Both the position numbers and the translations under genes were made by a program. The notes under the pieces are model-generated. The model did not search any database. It was not told the origin of the DNA and was given only the letters and a program-made list of their open reading frames with translations. This document shows, one piece after another, positions 51,183 through 61,500 of a DNA stretch of 64,000 nucleotides. Numbering within the stretch: the first letter of the stretch is position 1; the number at the start of each line of letters is the position of its first letter. The DNA comes from an uncultured Oscillospiraceae bacterium (GTDB lineage Bacteria > Bacillota > Clostridia > Oscillospirales > Oscillospiraceae), in NCBI GenBank assembly GCA_934667815.1, contig CAKUMO010000003.1, positions 29,469-93,468 of the forward strand, in the 5' to 3' direction.

Positions 51183-52946
51183 ATGAAAAAACGACTTGTC
51201 TGCCTGACGGCACTGCTGCTCGTGCTCGCGTTCTGCCTGCAAGGCTGCGGTCTGCTGGCCGCCGTGATCGGCGGCGTTCTCGAGGAATTTCCCGGCACGG
51301 CCTACGAGCGCCCCGATTATTCCGCCGGCGCCGTGGACTATGCCGACTACCAGCGGCCCTATACGCCCATTCTGGAGCCTGTAAAATTCACCGACATGCC
51401 CTACGAGCGTCCCGACGTCGATGCGCTCTGTGAGGCATTTGCCGCCGCCGGAGAGGATTCGGCCGCCAAAAAGGCCGACGAGGTATACGACGAATATGAC
51501 GCGGCCTACGCCGACTACTTCCATTTTTACACCATGAGCAACCTCGCCTATATCCGCTACACCCTCAACCTGAACGACAGCACCTACGAGACTGAGTACC
51601 TCTGGTGCGAGGAGCAGACGCCGCTGGTCGAAAAGGCGCTGGAGGACTGCTACTGCGCGATGGCTGATTCTCCCATCCGCGATGCGCTGGAAAAGGACTA
51701 TTTCGGTGAGGATTTCTTCCTCGGCTACGACGGCGACGGTGTGTACTCCAATCCGAAGGTCGTCGAGCTGATGCAGCAGGAGTCCGACCTGCAAGCTCGT
51801 TACATGGCGCTGACCGGCGATATGACGGTAGAGGTTGACGGGCAGGAGGTTCTGGTCTCCAACGCGCTGAACGAGGCCACGAGCTACGAAGAATATCACG
51901 CGCTGATCGATCTGTATTGCGAAAAATACAATCCGCAGGCGTGCGATATTTTCATCGAGCTGGTCAAGACGCGCAAGGCGCTGGCGGCTGAGCTGGGCTA
52001 TGAGACCTACGCCGACTACGCCTATGAAAACACCTACTACCGCGACTACACACCCGCACAGGCCGAGCAGTATCTGACCGACGTGCGCGAGCAGCTCGTC
52101 CCGCTCTTTACAGGCTACGATTCCGTCGGTCTGGCAAGCATGGACATGGACGAGGTCATGCAGCTCCTTGAGGGCACGATGAACACCCTCGGCCACGAAA
52201 TGCAGACGGCCTTCGGCTATATGCAGGCGTATGAATTATACGACGCAACGGCGTCGTCCAGCAAAATGCCCGGCTCCTACGAGACCTACCTTGATGAATA
52301 CGAAGCACCCTTTGTCTATATCTCGCCCGTGGGCGACCTGAGCGACCTCCTGACCGCCGCGCATGAATTCGGCCACTTCACCGACGGCTTTGTCAACTGC
52401 AACCAGACCGACTCCATCGACGTGGCCGAAGTCTTTTCCCAAGGTCTGGAATATCTGACACTTGACGCGGCAGACCTCGGCGTTTTGAAGCGCAGCGCAC
52501 TGCGCAGGAACAAAATGCAGGATTCTCTGATGACCTTCCTCTCGCAGGCATGCTACTACGATTTTGAGTGCCGCGTATTCGCCCTCGACGAAACCGAGCT
52601 GACGCGCGAGAAGGTCAACGCGCTCTACTACGAGTGCAACTCCGCCTACGGCATGACCACGCCGGGCTTTGAAACCTACGATTCCCAAGGCTGGATCGAC
52701 ATTCAGCACTTCTTCATCGCGCCGTATTACATGATCAGCTACTGTCTGTCAAACGATCTCGCGCTGCAGATTTACCAGCTCGAGCAGGAGACGACGGGCG
52801 CCGGTCTGAAAAAATACTGCGACATGCTTTACACCAGCGCGGGCAGCACGCTTCTGGCCTTTGCCGAGGCGAACGAGCTGCGCTCGCCCTTTAACGAGGG
52901 GCGCGTGGCCGAGCTGGCGGAATTTTTGGAGGCGAATCTGAAGTGA
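51183..52946 (+). CDS. M3-family oligoendopeptidase, lipoprotein
   Basis: A 587-residue metallopeptidase with a lipobox (LQGC, Cys near 22), so it is tethered outside the membrane, unlike the usual cytoplasmic PepF. The zinc motif is AHEFGHFTDG (His394, Glu395, His398) with the third ligand Glu in AEVFSQGLEY near 420. Tyr/His residues in the C-terminal region (FFIAPYYMISYCLS) fit the M3 substrate pocket. GGAGG lies 9 bases upstream of the ATG. Its stop overlaps the start of mnmE by 4 bases, an odd partner for a tRNA-modification gene. Confidence 0.87.
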   Translation: MKKRLVCLTALLLVLAFCLQGCGLLAAVIGGVLEEFPGTAYERPDYSAGAVDYADYQRPYTPILEPVKFTDMPYERPDVDALCEAFAAAGEDSAAKKADEVYDEYDAAYADYFHFYTMSNLAYIRYTLNLNDSTYETEYLWCEEQTPLVEKALEDCYCAMADSPIRDALEKDYFGEDFFLGYDGDGVYSNPKVVELMQQESDLQARYMALTGDMTVEVDGQEVLVSNALNEATSYEEYHALIDLYCEKYNPQACDIFIELVKTRKALAAELGYETYADYAYENTYYRDYTPAQAEQYLTDVREQLVPLFTGYDSVGLASMDMDEVMQLLEGTMNTLGHEMQTAFGYMQAYELYDATASSSKMPGSYETYLDEYEAPFVYISPVGDLSDLLTAAHEFGHFTDGFVNCNQTDSIDVAEVFSQGLEYLTLDAADLGVLKRSALRRNKMQDSLMTFLSQACYYDFECRVFALDETELTREKVNALYYECNSAYGMTTPGFETYDSQGWIDIQHFFIAPYYMISYCLSNDLALQIYQLEQETTGAGLKKYCDMLYTSAGSTLLAFAEANELRSPFNEGRVAELAEFLEANLK

Positions 52947-54301
52947 GCGACGTCATCGCCGCCATCGCCACGGGCAAAGCGCCCTGCGCGATCGGCATTT
53001 TGCGGCTGTCCGGCCCAGGCTGCGCCGAGGTCGCGGGCAAGGTGTTCGAGCTGCGCTGCGGCCTTCCGCTGCAGGCCGCGCCCACGCACAAGCTGATGCT
53101 GGGCAGGCTGCGCGACCGTCAGGGCCGCGTGATCGACGAAGCCATGGCCGTCCGCGCCGCCGCGCCGCACAGCTACACCGGCGAGGACACGGTCGAGCTG
53201 CAATGCCATGGTTCTCCCGCGATGCTGGCGGCGGGACTGGAGAGTCTGCTTGCCGCAGGCGCACGGCAGGCGCTGCCCGGAGAATTTACGCGCCGCGCCT
53301 TTCTGAACGGTCAGCTTGACCTGACGCAGGCCGAGGCCGTGATCGACCTGATCGACGCCGAGACCGCCGAGGCCGCAGCCAACGCCGCCGGTCAGCTCGG
53401 CGGTGCGCTCCTGCGGCGCATTGACCCGATTTATAACGACCTGCGCGATTTGTGCAGCCACTTCCACGCCGTTCTGGACTACCCCGACGAGGACATTGAG
53501 GACTTCGGTTTGGATGCGCTTTCCGCGACGCTCTCCCGCGCATCGCGCGAGATCGACGCGCTGCTCGGAACCTACGAGCGCGGGCGCGTTCTGAAATCCG
53601 GCGTAAAAACCGTACTTTTAGGCCGTCCGAACGCCGGAAAATCCTCGCTGTTCAACGCTCTGGCGGGTTATGACCGCGTGATCGTCACGGAAATCGCGGG
53701 CACGACGCGCGACACGGTCGAAGAAACCGTGCGTGCAGGCGGCGTCCTGCTTCGCCTGACGGACACGGCGGGCATCCGCAGCGCCGGCGACCGCATTGAG
53801 GCCATGGGTGTGGAGCGCTCGGAGCGGGCCGCGCAGGAGGCGCAGCTTGCGATCTTCGTCTGCGACGGCGCACAGCCGTGGACGGACGAGGACGAACGTG
53901 CGCTGCGGGCTGCACAGGCCGCGCCGGACTGCATCGGCGTTATCAACAAGGCCGACCTGCCGCTGTGCATAAAAACCCTCCCGCTGCCGCAGGTATTCAC
54001 GCTCTCGGCCGCGACGGGCGAGGGGTTAACCGCGCTGACCGACTGGATCGCGCAGCGCTACGGTGCGGACTGCGCCGCCTGCGACGGTTCGCTTCTGACC
54101 AATCCGCGCCAGTTCGGCGCACTGACGGCCGCAAAAGAGGCGCTCTCCCGCGCAGGGGCCGCACTCCGCGCAGGCATCACGCCCGACGCCGTTCTGACCG
54201 ACGTCGAGCAGGCGATGCAGGCTTTGGGTGAGGTCACGGGCCGCACCGTCCGCGAGGACATCACAAATCGCATTTTTGAACGCTTTTGCGTCGGAAAGTG
54301 A
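52943..54301 (+). CDS. mnmE: tRNA modification GTPase MnmE
   Basis: A 452-residue MnmE, which with MnmG adds the carboxymethylaminomethyl group to U34 of some tRNAs. The N-terminal folate-binding domain starts IAAIATGKAPCAIGILRLSG. The G domain has GRPNAGKSSLFNAL near residue 228, the switch motif AGTTRD, DTAG and NKAD. The C-terminal FCVGK carries the catalytic Cys. GTG at 52943 is the start (GTGA overlap with the M3 gene), consistent with the family N terminus. It lies in a cluster with rsmG and mnmG. Confidence 0.95.
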   Translation: MSDVIAAIATGKAPCAIGILRLSGPGCAEVAGKVFELRCGLPLQAAPTHKLMLGRLRDRQGRVIDEAMAVRAAAPHSYTGEDTVELQCHGSPAMLAAGLESLLAAGARQALPGEFTRRAFLNGQLDLTQAEAVIDLIDAETAEAAANAAGQLGGALLRRIDPIYNDLRDLCSHFHAVLDYPDEDIEDFGLDALSATLSRASREIDALLGTYERGRVLKSGVKTVLLGRPNAGKSSLFNALAGYDRVIVTEIAGTTRDTVEETVRAGGVLLRLTDTAGIRSAGDRIEAMGVERSERAAQEAQLAIFVCDGAQPWTDEDERALRAAQAAPDCIGVINKADLPLCIKTLPLPQVFTLSAATGEGLTALTDWIAQRYGADCAACDGSLLTNPRQFGALTAAKEALSRAGAALRAGITPDAVLTDVEQAMQALGEVTGRTVREDITNRIFERFCVGK

Positions 54302-54307
54302 GCGCTT

Positions 54308-54895
54308 ATGGCTGACATCAACGACATTCCGCGCGGCTATTCCATGACCGAAAAGGTCAATCTGCGTGCGGACGCGAAAATTTACCGCCGCTGGAACCTG
54401 TTTTCCGCAATTTTCGGCCTCGGCCTGATCGCGCTTGGCTGGGTCTGGCGCAGCTTTGAGCCGCTCCGTGCGCTGTTCGAGCGCGGTTTTTCCGCATATT
54501 TCCTGCGTGCGCTGCTGCTCGTGCTGGGGCTGCTGCTCTATGCGCAGTGCTACCAGCTCACGCGTGCGCTGTTTCTGCGGCTTTTCGGCGGGCAAAGCCC
54601 GTGCTGGCGGCGGCAGGGACTGCTGACCATTCCCGGAAGCTATGCCTATTTCTCGCGCGGACGCTTCGCGGCGGCGGCGCTTCTGCCCTTCCTGCTCTGG
54701 GCCGGCGCGCTGGGCGCGGCAAGCGCCTGCGTCCCGGCAGACTGGTTCTGGTTCGTCTATCCCTTTTTGATCTACCACCTCGGCGGCAATCTGGCCGTGC
54801 TGCATGCGGTTTTCTGCGTGCTGCGTGCGCCTGCAACCGCGCTCGTGCGCACCACGGGCGTGCAGACCCTCATTTTTACGGAGGATGCCCGATGA
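54308..54895 (+). CDS. Small membrane protein, DUF3267-like
   Basis: A 195-residue protein with about four hydrophobic segments (about 32-48, 60-80, 118-140, 145-170). Layout and the phrase YQLTRALFLRLFGG at the place of the family's HEhhHGhhhphhG helix suggest a DUF3267-type (M50-like) protein whose zinc ligands are lost. This is a weak assignment. It lies between mnmE and rsmG, 6 bases after mnmE and overlapping rsmG by 4 bases. Confidence 0.6.
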   Translation: MADINDIPRGYSMTEKVNLRADAKIYRRWNLFSAIFGLGLIALGWVWRSFEPLRALFERGFSAYFLRALLLVLGLLLYAQCYQLTRALFLRLFGGQSPCWRRQGLLTIPGSYAYFSRGRFAAAALLPFLLWAGALGAASACVPADWFWFVYPFLIYHLGGNLAVLHAVFCVLRAPATALVRTTGVQTLIFTEDAR

Positions 54896-55578
54896 AAGAA
54901 ATTTTACGCGTCGAGGCCGCGCGTCTCGGCCTCTGCCTGACGGAGGCGCAGCTTGCACAGTTTGAGACCTTCGGCCGTGCGCTGCTGGAAAAGAATCAGG
55001 TCATGAACCTGACCGCCATCACCGAGCCGGAGGCCGTCGCGCGGCTGCACTTTGCCGACAGCCTGACGCTCCTGACCGTCGAAAATTTCAAAGATGCACG
55101 CGTCATCGACGTCGGCTGCGGCGCGGGCTTTCCCGGCGTGCCGCTGAAGCTGGCCGAGCCGTCGATCTCCCTGACGCTGCTCGACAGCCTGCAAAAGCGC
55201 GTGCGCTGGCTGGACGAGACTCTGACCGCCATGGGCGTACAGGCCGAATGCGTCGCCGCCCGCGCCGAGGAATTTTCCGCGCGTGAGCAATATGACATTG
55301 CCGTCTCCCGCGCCGTCGCGCGGCTGAATATCTTGGCCGAGCTGTGCCTGCCCTTTGTGAAGGTCGGCGGCGCATTTCTGGCGATGAAGGGCGCTGCCGC
55401 GCAGGAGGAGCTGGCCGAGGCGCAGTCCGCGCTGCACAAGCTCGGTGGCGAGGTCGAGGCCGTCCGCCGCTTTGACCTGGGCGATGCGGCGCATTACGTT
55501 CTCGTCATCCGCAAGTGCCGCCCGACTCCTGCGGCCTATCCGCGCCGCTATTCCAAAATCAAACAATCTCCATTGTAA
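54892..55578 (+). CDS. rsmG: 16S rRNA (guanine-527 N7) methyltransferase RsmG
   Basis: A 228-residue methyltransferase. Family signatures are LLEKNQVMNLTAITEPEAV near residue 33, HFADSLTLL, the SAM motif DVGCGAGFPGVPLKL near 71, LLDSLQKRV and SRAVA near 145. The ATG at 54892 overlaps the previous stop (ATGA). It would methylate G527 of 16S rRNA. It is followed 15 bases later by mnmG. The order mnmE-x-rsmG-mnmG is a rearrangement of the common mnmE-mnmG-rsmG cluster. Confidence 0.93.
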   Translation: MKEILRVEAARLGLCLTEAQLAQFETFGRALLEKNQVMNLTAITEPEAVARLHFADSLTLLTVENFKDARVIDVGCGAGFPGVPLKLAEPSISLTLLDSLQKRVRWLDETLTAMGVQAECVAARAEEFSAREQYDIAVSRAVARLNILAELCLPFVKVGGAFLAMKGAAAQEELAEAQSALHKLGGEVEAVRRFDLGDAAHYVLVIRKCRPTPAAYPRRYSKIKQSPL

Positions 55579-55593
55579 AAAGGACCGATTTTC

Positions 55594-57459
55594 ATGCGTT
55601 ATTTTGCAGGAAGCTACGACGTCGCCGTCGTCGGCGCAGGTCATGCCGGAATCGAAGCCGCGCTGGCTGCGGCGCGTCTCGGCCTCAGAACCATCGTTTT
55701 CACCATCAACCTCGACGCCGTGGGCAATATGCCCTGTAACCCCGCAATCGGCGGCACGGGCAAGGGGCATCTCGTGCGCGAGCTGGACGCCCTCGGCGGC
55801 GAAATGGCACGCGCGGCGGACGCCTGCTGCATCCAGTACCGGATGCTCAACCGCGGCAAAGGCCCGGCGGTGCACTCTCTGCGCGCGCAGGCCGACCGCC
55901 GGCGCTATCAGGAATTTATGAAGCACACGCTGGAGCTTCAGGAAAACCTCACGCTCAAACAGGCGACGGTCGTCGAGCTTCTGACCGAAAACGGCCGCGT
56001 GAGCGGCCTTGTCACGCAGCTCGGCGCGGAATACCGCGTGCGCGCGTGCGTCATCGCGGCGGGCACCTACCTCGACAGCCGCGTCATCACGGGCGAGGTG
56101 AGTCTGCCCTCCGGGCCGGACGGTCTGCGCCCCGCGCCGGAGCTGACCGAGAGTCTGCGTGCGCTCGGCCTGCGTCTGCGCCGCTTCAAGACCGGCACGC
56201 CGCCGCGCATCAACGCGAAAACCGTCGATTTTTCCAAAATGGAGCCACAGCCCGGCGACGAAACGCCCGAGCCTTTCTCGTTCTCCACCGAAACGCCGGT
56301 CGAGAACCGCGCGATTTGCTATCTGACCTATACCAATTCCGAGACGCACCGCATTATCCGCGAGAATCTTGCCCGCAGTCCGCTGTACGACGGCTCCATC
56401 ACGGGCGTCGGCCCGCGCTACTGCCCGAGCATCGAGACGAAGGTCGTGCGCTTTGCCGACAAGCCGCGCCATCAGCTCTTCCTCGAGCCTTGCGGCCTGA
56501 ACACCGAGGAATGGTACCTGCAAGGCTTTTCCTCCAGTCTGCCCGAGGACGTGCAGATTGCCATGCTGCACACCATCCCAGGCCTCGAGCACGCCGAAAT
56601 GCTGCGCCCGGCTTACGCCATCGAGTACGACTGCGTCGATCCCACTGAGCTGTATCCCACGCTTGAGTGCAAAAAAATCCCCGGCCTCTACGGCGCGGGG
56701 CAATTTAACGGTTCCTCCGGCTATGAGGAAGCTGCGGTGCAGGGCTTTGTTGCGGGCGTGAATGCCGCGCTGGCGGTTCTGGGTCGCGAACCGATGATCC
56801 TGCGCCGCTCCGACGGCTACATCGGCACGCTGATCGACGACCTCGTAACCAAGGGCACCGAGGAGCCGTACCGCATCATGACCTCGCGCAGCGAATACCG
56901 CCTGCTGCACCGGCAAGACAACGCCGACGAGCGCCTGACGCCCATTGGTCACCGCATCGGGCTGGTCTCCGACGCGCAGCTTGCCGCCGTGGAAGGAAAA
57001 TACGCTGCTGTGCGTGCGGAGCTGCGCCGTCTGGAATCCACCGGCACGCCCGCCTCGCCCGAGCTGAACGCGTTTTTGCAGTCCGTCGGCTCGTCGCCCG
57101 TGGTCAGCGCCGCACGCATGATCGACCTGCTGCGCCGTCCGGAGCTGGATTACGACATGCTCGCGCCCTTCGACCGCACGCGCCCGAGCCTGCCGCCCGC
57201 AGTCACGCGGCAGGTCGAGATCCGCGTCAAATATGAGGGCTATTTGCAGCGCCAGCAAAAGCAGATCGAGGAATTCACGCGCGAGGAGGAGCGCCTGCTC
57301 CCGCCCGACGCGGACTACAATTCCATTGCCGGACTGCGGCTGGAGGCGCGGCAGAAGCTCTCCCAGATCCGCCCGCGCTCCATCGGACAGGCCGGACGCA
57401 TCTCCGGCGTTTCGCCCTCGGACATCGCGGTGCTTCTGATCTGGCTTGAAAAAATATGA
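55594..57459 (+). CDS. mnmG: tRNA uridine-5-carboxymethylaminomethyl modification enzyme MnmG
   Basis: A 621-residue FAD-dependent partner of MnmE. The N-terminal FAD motif is [19 protein letters not shown], followed by [21 protein letters not shown] near residue 49. [13 protein letters not shown] lies near 205, [14 protein letters not shown] near 370 and [19 protein letters not shown] near 430. Length is normal. It ends the tRNA/rRNA modification cluster. The 249-base gap after it belongs to spo0A control. Confidence 0.95.
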   Translation: MRYFAGSYDVAVVGAGHAGIEAALAAARLGLRTIVFTINLDAVGNMPCNPAIGGTGKGHLVRELDALGGEMARAADACCIQYRMLNRGKGPAVHSLRAQADRRRYQEFMKHTLELQENLTLKQATVVELLTENGRVSGLVTQLGAEYRVRACVIAAGTYLDSRVITGEVSLPSGPDGLRPAPELTESLRALGLRLRRFKTGTPPRINAKTVDFSKMEPQPGDETPEPFSFSTETPVENRAICYLTYTNSETHRIIRENLARSPLYDGSITGVGPRYCPSIETKVVRFADKPRHQLFLEPCGLNTEEWYLQGFSSSLPEDVQIAMLHTIPGLEHAEMLRPAYAIEYDCVDPTELYPTLECKKIPGLYGAGQFNGSSGYEEAAVQGFVAGVNAALAVLGREPMILRRSDGYIGTLIDDLVTKGTEEPYRIMTSRSEYRLLHRQDNADERLTPIGHRIGLVSDAQLAAVEGKYAAVRAELRRLESTGTPASPELNAFLQSVGSSPVVSAARMIDLLRRPELDYDMLAPFDRTRPSLPPAVTRQVEIRVKYEGYLQRQQKQIEEFTREEERLLPPDADYNSIAGLRLEARQKLSQIRPRSIGQAGRISGVSPSDIAVLLIWLEKI

Positions 57460-57464
57460 AAAAA

Positions 57465-57585
57465 TTGTCGAATAAAAGGTGCATCACACGACACCACAAA
57501 ATCTTGTGACATTTTGTCGGATTTGTACTAATTATAGTGATATTGCACAAAATGATGTAATTTTTTTGCGAATCCGTCGAATAAA
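57465..57585 (+). promoter_or_regulatory. Cluster of 0A-box-like sites upstream of spo0A
   Basis: TTGTCGAATAAA (57465-57476), TTTGTCGGATT (57513-57523) and CCGTCGAATAAA (57573-57584) resemble the Spo0A-binding box TGTCGAA. They lie in an AT-rich leader upstream of the spo0A promoter and suggest autoregulation. Confidence 0.75.
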
Positions 57586-57621
57586 GTCTATAAATTTTAA
57601 TAAAAAATTTGGTTCCTCTTA

Positions 57622-57650
57622 TTGAAAAAGCGCGAAGTATATGGTAGATT
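57622..57650 (+). promoter_or_regulatory. Promoter of spo0A
   Basis: TTGAAA (57622-57627), 17 bases, TAGATT (57645-57650), about 60 bases before the ATG and just downstream of the 0A-like sites. Confidence 0.6.
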
Positions 57651-57708
57651 ATATACATCGTTTGGCGTATACCAAATTCACAGGAAGATGTTCAGAGGAG
57701 GAATCAGA

Positions 57709-58488
57709 ATGGAAAAAATGTATCGCGTACTGCTTGCCTGCGGCAACGAGGATTACGGGAAAGTCCTCGCTTCGACCTTCCAGCTGACGGATCGCTACAT
57801 CGTCGCGGGGTCTGCCAAGGACGGCGCAGAGGCGCTTGATATGCTTCGTGACACGCGCCCGGACTTTCTGGTCATGGACTTGATGCTCCAAAAAACGGAC
57901 GGCATGTCCGTGCTTAAGGCCGCGGCCGCACTGGACAGACATCCGGTCATGCTCGTGCTCGTCGAGTTCGTCACGGAGTATATTTCCTCGATGTTCATGG
58001 AGCTGGGTGTGCAGTACATCATGCTCAAGCCCTGCACGCCGCGCGCCATCGTCGAGCGGCTGGACGAAATCCGCGAAAGTCTGACCCGCCGCCGCAATCC
58101 CGGCGTGCAGCCGCGCGAGGCGAACATTGAGGCCATGGTCACGTCCATGATCCATGAGATCGGCGTTCCGGCGCACATCAAGGGCTATCAATATCTGCGC
58201 GAGGCCATCATGATCGCGGTCAACGACATGGAGGTCATCAACGCAATTACAAAGGTTCTCTATCCGCAGGTCGCTAAGACCTTCGCCACAACGCCCTCGC
58301 GCGTGGAACGCGCGATTCGGCACGCAATCGAGGTCGCATGGGATCGCGGTGATTTGGAAACGTTACAACGGTTCTTCGGCTACACGGTGTCCAACACCAA
58401 GGGCAAGCCGACGAACTCGGAATTCATCGCGCTGATTGCCGACAAGCTGCAATTGCAGCTCAAGAGCATGAACGCCGCAGTGATATAA
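57709..58488 (+). CDS. spo0A: Sporulation master regulator Spo0A
   Basis: A 259-residue response regulator. Receiver: phospho-acceptor Asp57 in LVMDLML and Lys in MLKPC near 109 are present, but the acidic Mg-binding pair (DD in Bacillus VADDN) reads Cys11-Gly12 in LLACGNED, and the conserved Thr/Ser after strand 4 reads VLVEF. The C-terminal Spo0A domain is very clear: [34 protein letters not shown] and [22 protein letters not shown] precedes the ATG at 57709. The sequence supports an endospore-forming lineage, though phosphorylation may be atypical. Confidence 0.95.
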   Translation: MEKMYRVLLACGNEDYGKVLASTFQLTDRYIVAGSAKDGAEALDMLRDTRPDFLVMDLMLQKTDGMSVLKAAAALDRHPVMLVLVEFVTEYISSMFMELGVQYIMLKPCTPRAIVERLDEIRESLTRRRNPGVQPREANIEAMVTSMIHEIGVPAHIKGYQYLREAIMIAVNDMEVINAITKVLYPQVAKTFATTPSRVERAIRHAIEVAWDRGDLETLQRFFGYTVSNTKGKPTNSEFIALIADKLQLQLKSMNAAVI

Positions 58489-58504
58489 GAATATTGCGGG
58501 TGTA

Positions 58505-58534
58505 AAACGGGCGCTGCCAATGCAGCGCCCGTTT
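58505..58534. terminator. Bidirectional terminator between spo0A and the FtsX-like gene
   Basis: AAACGGGCGCTGC and GCAGCGCCCGTTT form a 13-bp stem with a 4-base loop, serving the two convergent genes. Confidence 0.85.
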
Positions 58535-58543
58535 GCTATAAAT

Positions 58544-61500
58544 TTATTCCACCGATTTGAGCGATTCGGCCATATGCACGCGGTCGATCTTGCGGCACAG
58601 GAGCAAGCACACAACAACGCTTAACAGCATCGTAATCAGGAAGGACAGGCAGTAGCTCAAGGGCGCGACGCGCACGGTGAACGACACCATATCGATGCGA
58701 ATCTGCTGCATGATGAACCGGTGCAGCGCCCAGCCGCAGGGCAGACCGACCGCCGCGCCCAGAAACGTGAGCAAAAAGACCTCGCGGAACACATACAGCC
58801 GCGTCTCGCCGCGGTAGAAGCCCAGAACCTTGACCGTCGCAATTTCGCGCACGCGCTCGGTGATGCTGATGTTGCAGAGGTTGAACAGCACGACCAAAGC
58901 CAGTGCGCAGGCGCTCCCGATGACCAGAAGGACAATGTAGTCCATGCTCTTCATCATGTTTTTCACCAGAGAGCGCATGGACGCGACGACCGTCACATTG
59001 GCCACGCGCGAATGCTCCGCAACCGCTGCGCCGAGGGCGTAGGGGTCGGCATCCGTGGTCATGTAAGCCGTCTTGAATTCGCAGTCCGTGCCAAACAGCC
59101 GCTCGTAGGTCTCGGCGGTCATGTAGGCATAGTGGTAGACGTAGTTTTCGATCACGCCCGCAACCGGCAGCACAACCTGCCTCGTCTCGTCCACGGTGAC
59201 GGTGATCGTGTCGCCCGCCTTCACGCCGAGGTAGTCCGACAGGCTCCGGTCGATGAGCGCGCCCTCGGCGGGCAGCGTCAGGGATTTTTCGCCGTCGTGC
59301 AGACCGATGACGCTCGTGAGGTCGGGATCGTCCGTCGCGACAATGTTGACCGTGTAGACGCCCTTGTCCGTTTTAATCTCATAAGACGACGTATCAACGA
59401 ACACGCAATGCGTCAGATCGTCGAAGCTCTCGCGGAAGGCCGCCTGCTGCGTTTCGTTCATAGGTGTGGAGAAGCTGGCCGAGATGTCATAGTGCGTGAT
59501 GCGGCCAAACTGATCCTCCGCAACGGTGGAAATCGAATCGCGCACGCCGAAGCCCGCGACGATCAGCGCCGTGCAGCCGCCGATGCCCAAGAGCATCATG
59601 TAAAGGCGCTTTTTGTAGCGCACGATGTTGCGGATGGAGACCTTGTGCAAAAAGCTGAAGCGGTTCCAGAGGAAGGGCGCGCGCTCGAGCAGGATGCGTT
59701 TGCCGGGCTTGGGCGCCTTCGGCCGCATCAGACCGGCGGGCATGAGCCGCAGCTCCGCGCGGCAGGCAAAGAAGGTCGCGCCCACGCTGCACGCCAGCGC
59801 CGCAACCAGCGAAATTCCGGCCATCAGCGGCGAAAAATCGTATTCCAGCCACGGCGCAAAGGTATAGAGCATGGAATAGCCCTGCCAGATGCCCTGCGGG
59901 AAGATCACCCCGCCGACACCGAAGCCGAACACCGCGCCCGCCAGCGCCGCCGAGCCGGCATAGGAGATGTATTTCCACGCGATCTTTCCGTCGGAATAGC
60001 CAAGGGCCTTGAGCGTGCCGATCTGCGTGCGCTGTTCGTCCACCATACGCGTCATGGTCGTGATGCACACGAGCGCCGCGACGAGGAAGAAGAACAGCGG
60101 GAACACCTTCGCCACGCCCTCAACGATGGAGGAGTCGCTCTTAAAAGACAGATAGCCCGTGTTTGTCGTTCGGTCAAGGACATAGGTTGATGGATTTTCG
60201 ATCTTTTCGACCTCGATCTGCGCATCCTCGAGCTGTTTTTTGCCGTCGGCCAGCTCGGCTTCGGCATCGGCAAAGCCCTGCTGCGCGGTCTCGTAGGCTG
60301 CGTCGTAATCCGCCTGTCCCTGCGCAAGCTGCGCCTCGGCAGCGCTGAGCTGGGCTTTTCCGTCGGTTAGCTCCTTTTCGCCGTCCTCGAGCTGCTTTTT
60401 TCCTTCGTCCAGCTCGGCCCGCGCCGCGTCCAGCTCCGCCTGCTTTTCGGCAAAGGCCGCGTCCGCCTCGGCGCGGGCGGCATCAAGCTGCGCCTGTCCC
60501 TCGTCGAGCTGCGCCTTGGCGTCCTTGAGCTGCAAATACTGCTGAAATTGCTCGTTGCTCTCAAATTGGTCAATCAGAAGCTGCGTCGCGTCGAGCAGCG
60601 CTTTCCACGTGAAGTATTCCGGCGTGCCGGCCGTCAGGCCGTCGAGCTTTTCCTCGATCTGGCGGCGCGTGATCAAAAGCGCCTCGTACTGCGTCGGCAA
60701 GCCCGTATCGTTAAATTGCTTTAAGCCGTCCTCGACCTTCGCACGGTTCTCGTCCAGCTCGGCCTGCTTCGCATCCAGCTCCGCATACGCCTCGCTCTTG
60801 GCCGAGGCAAGCTGTGCCGCGCCGTCGGCATACTCCTGTTCGCCCGCTTCGAGCTTTTCGCGGCTTTCCGTCAGGGTCTTTTCCGCATCCTCGAGCTTCT
60901 GGCGGTTGGATTCGATCTGCCAGCGCGCACTGTCGAGCTTGCGTTTCGCGGCCTCCAGCTCGCGTTCCGCGTCGGCACGCTGGCTCTCATACTCTGCCAC
61001 GCCCTCGTCATATTGCTTCTGCGCGTCCGCCAGCGCGTCGCGTGCGTCGTCGATGATGTTCTCATAGCGCACCTGCGCACGCTCGTTCAGTGCGGCGGTC
61101 AGCGCCGGGCGCAGCGCGTCGATGTCGTCGGAATAGGCCTCGGAATAGATCGTCCGGTCGGCATTCTCCGCGCGAAGGTCGATCTCCGTAAAGTAATCGA
61201 CGGAAAACGCGTCCTTTGGGACATATGCAAAAGCGTCGATGCTGCCGCCGCCGAGGGCGGTCGTGCCGCGCTCAATGTTCAGATACAGCGGCGAGGTGCA
61301 CAGGCCGACGACCGTGAATTTTTCCACGGAAAGGCAGCCGTCAAGGCTTGTTTTCGTCACTTCAAGTGATGTTCCCAGAACATCCTCGGTGAAGCGGTGC
61401 GCATCTAAGAGGCACTCGTCCGCACTTTGCGGAAGCCGCCCCGACGTGACCTCCGGCACGCTGATGCGCTCGGGCAGGCTCGTGAGCTTGAGCGTGCGCT

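Noticed and set aside
57460..57708. A riboswitch or small RNA in the spo0A leader
   Set aside because: The AT-rich gap shows 0A-like boxes and a promoter but no stable hairpin or known aptamer pattern.
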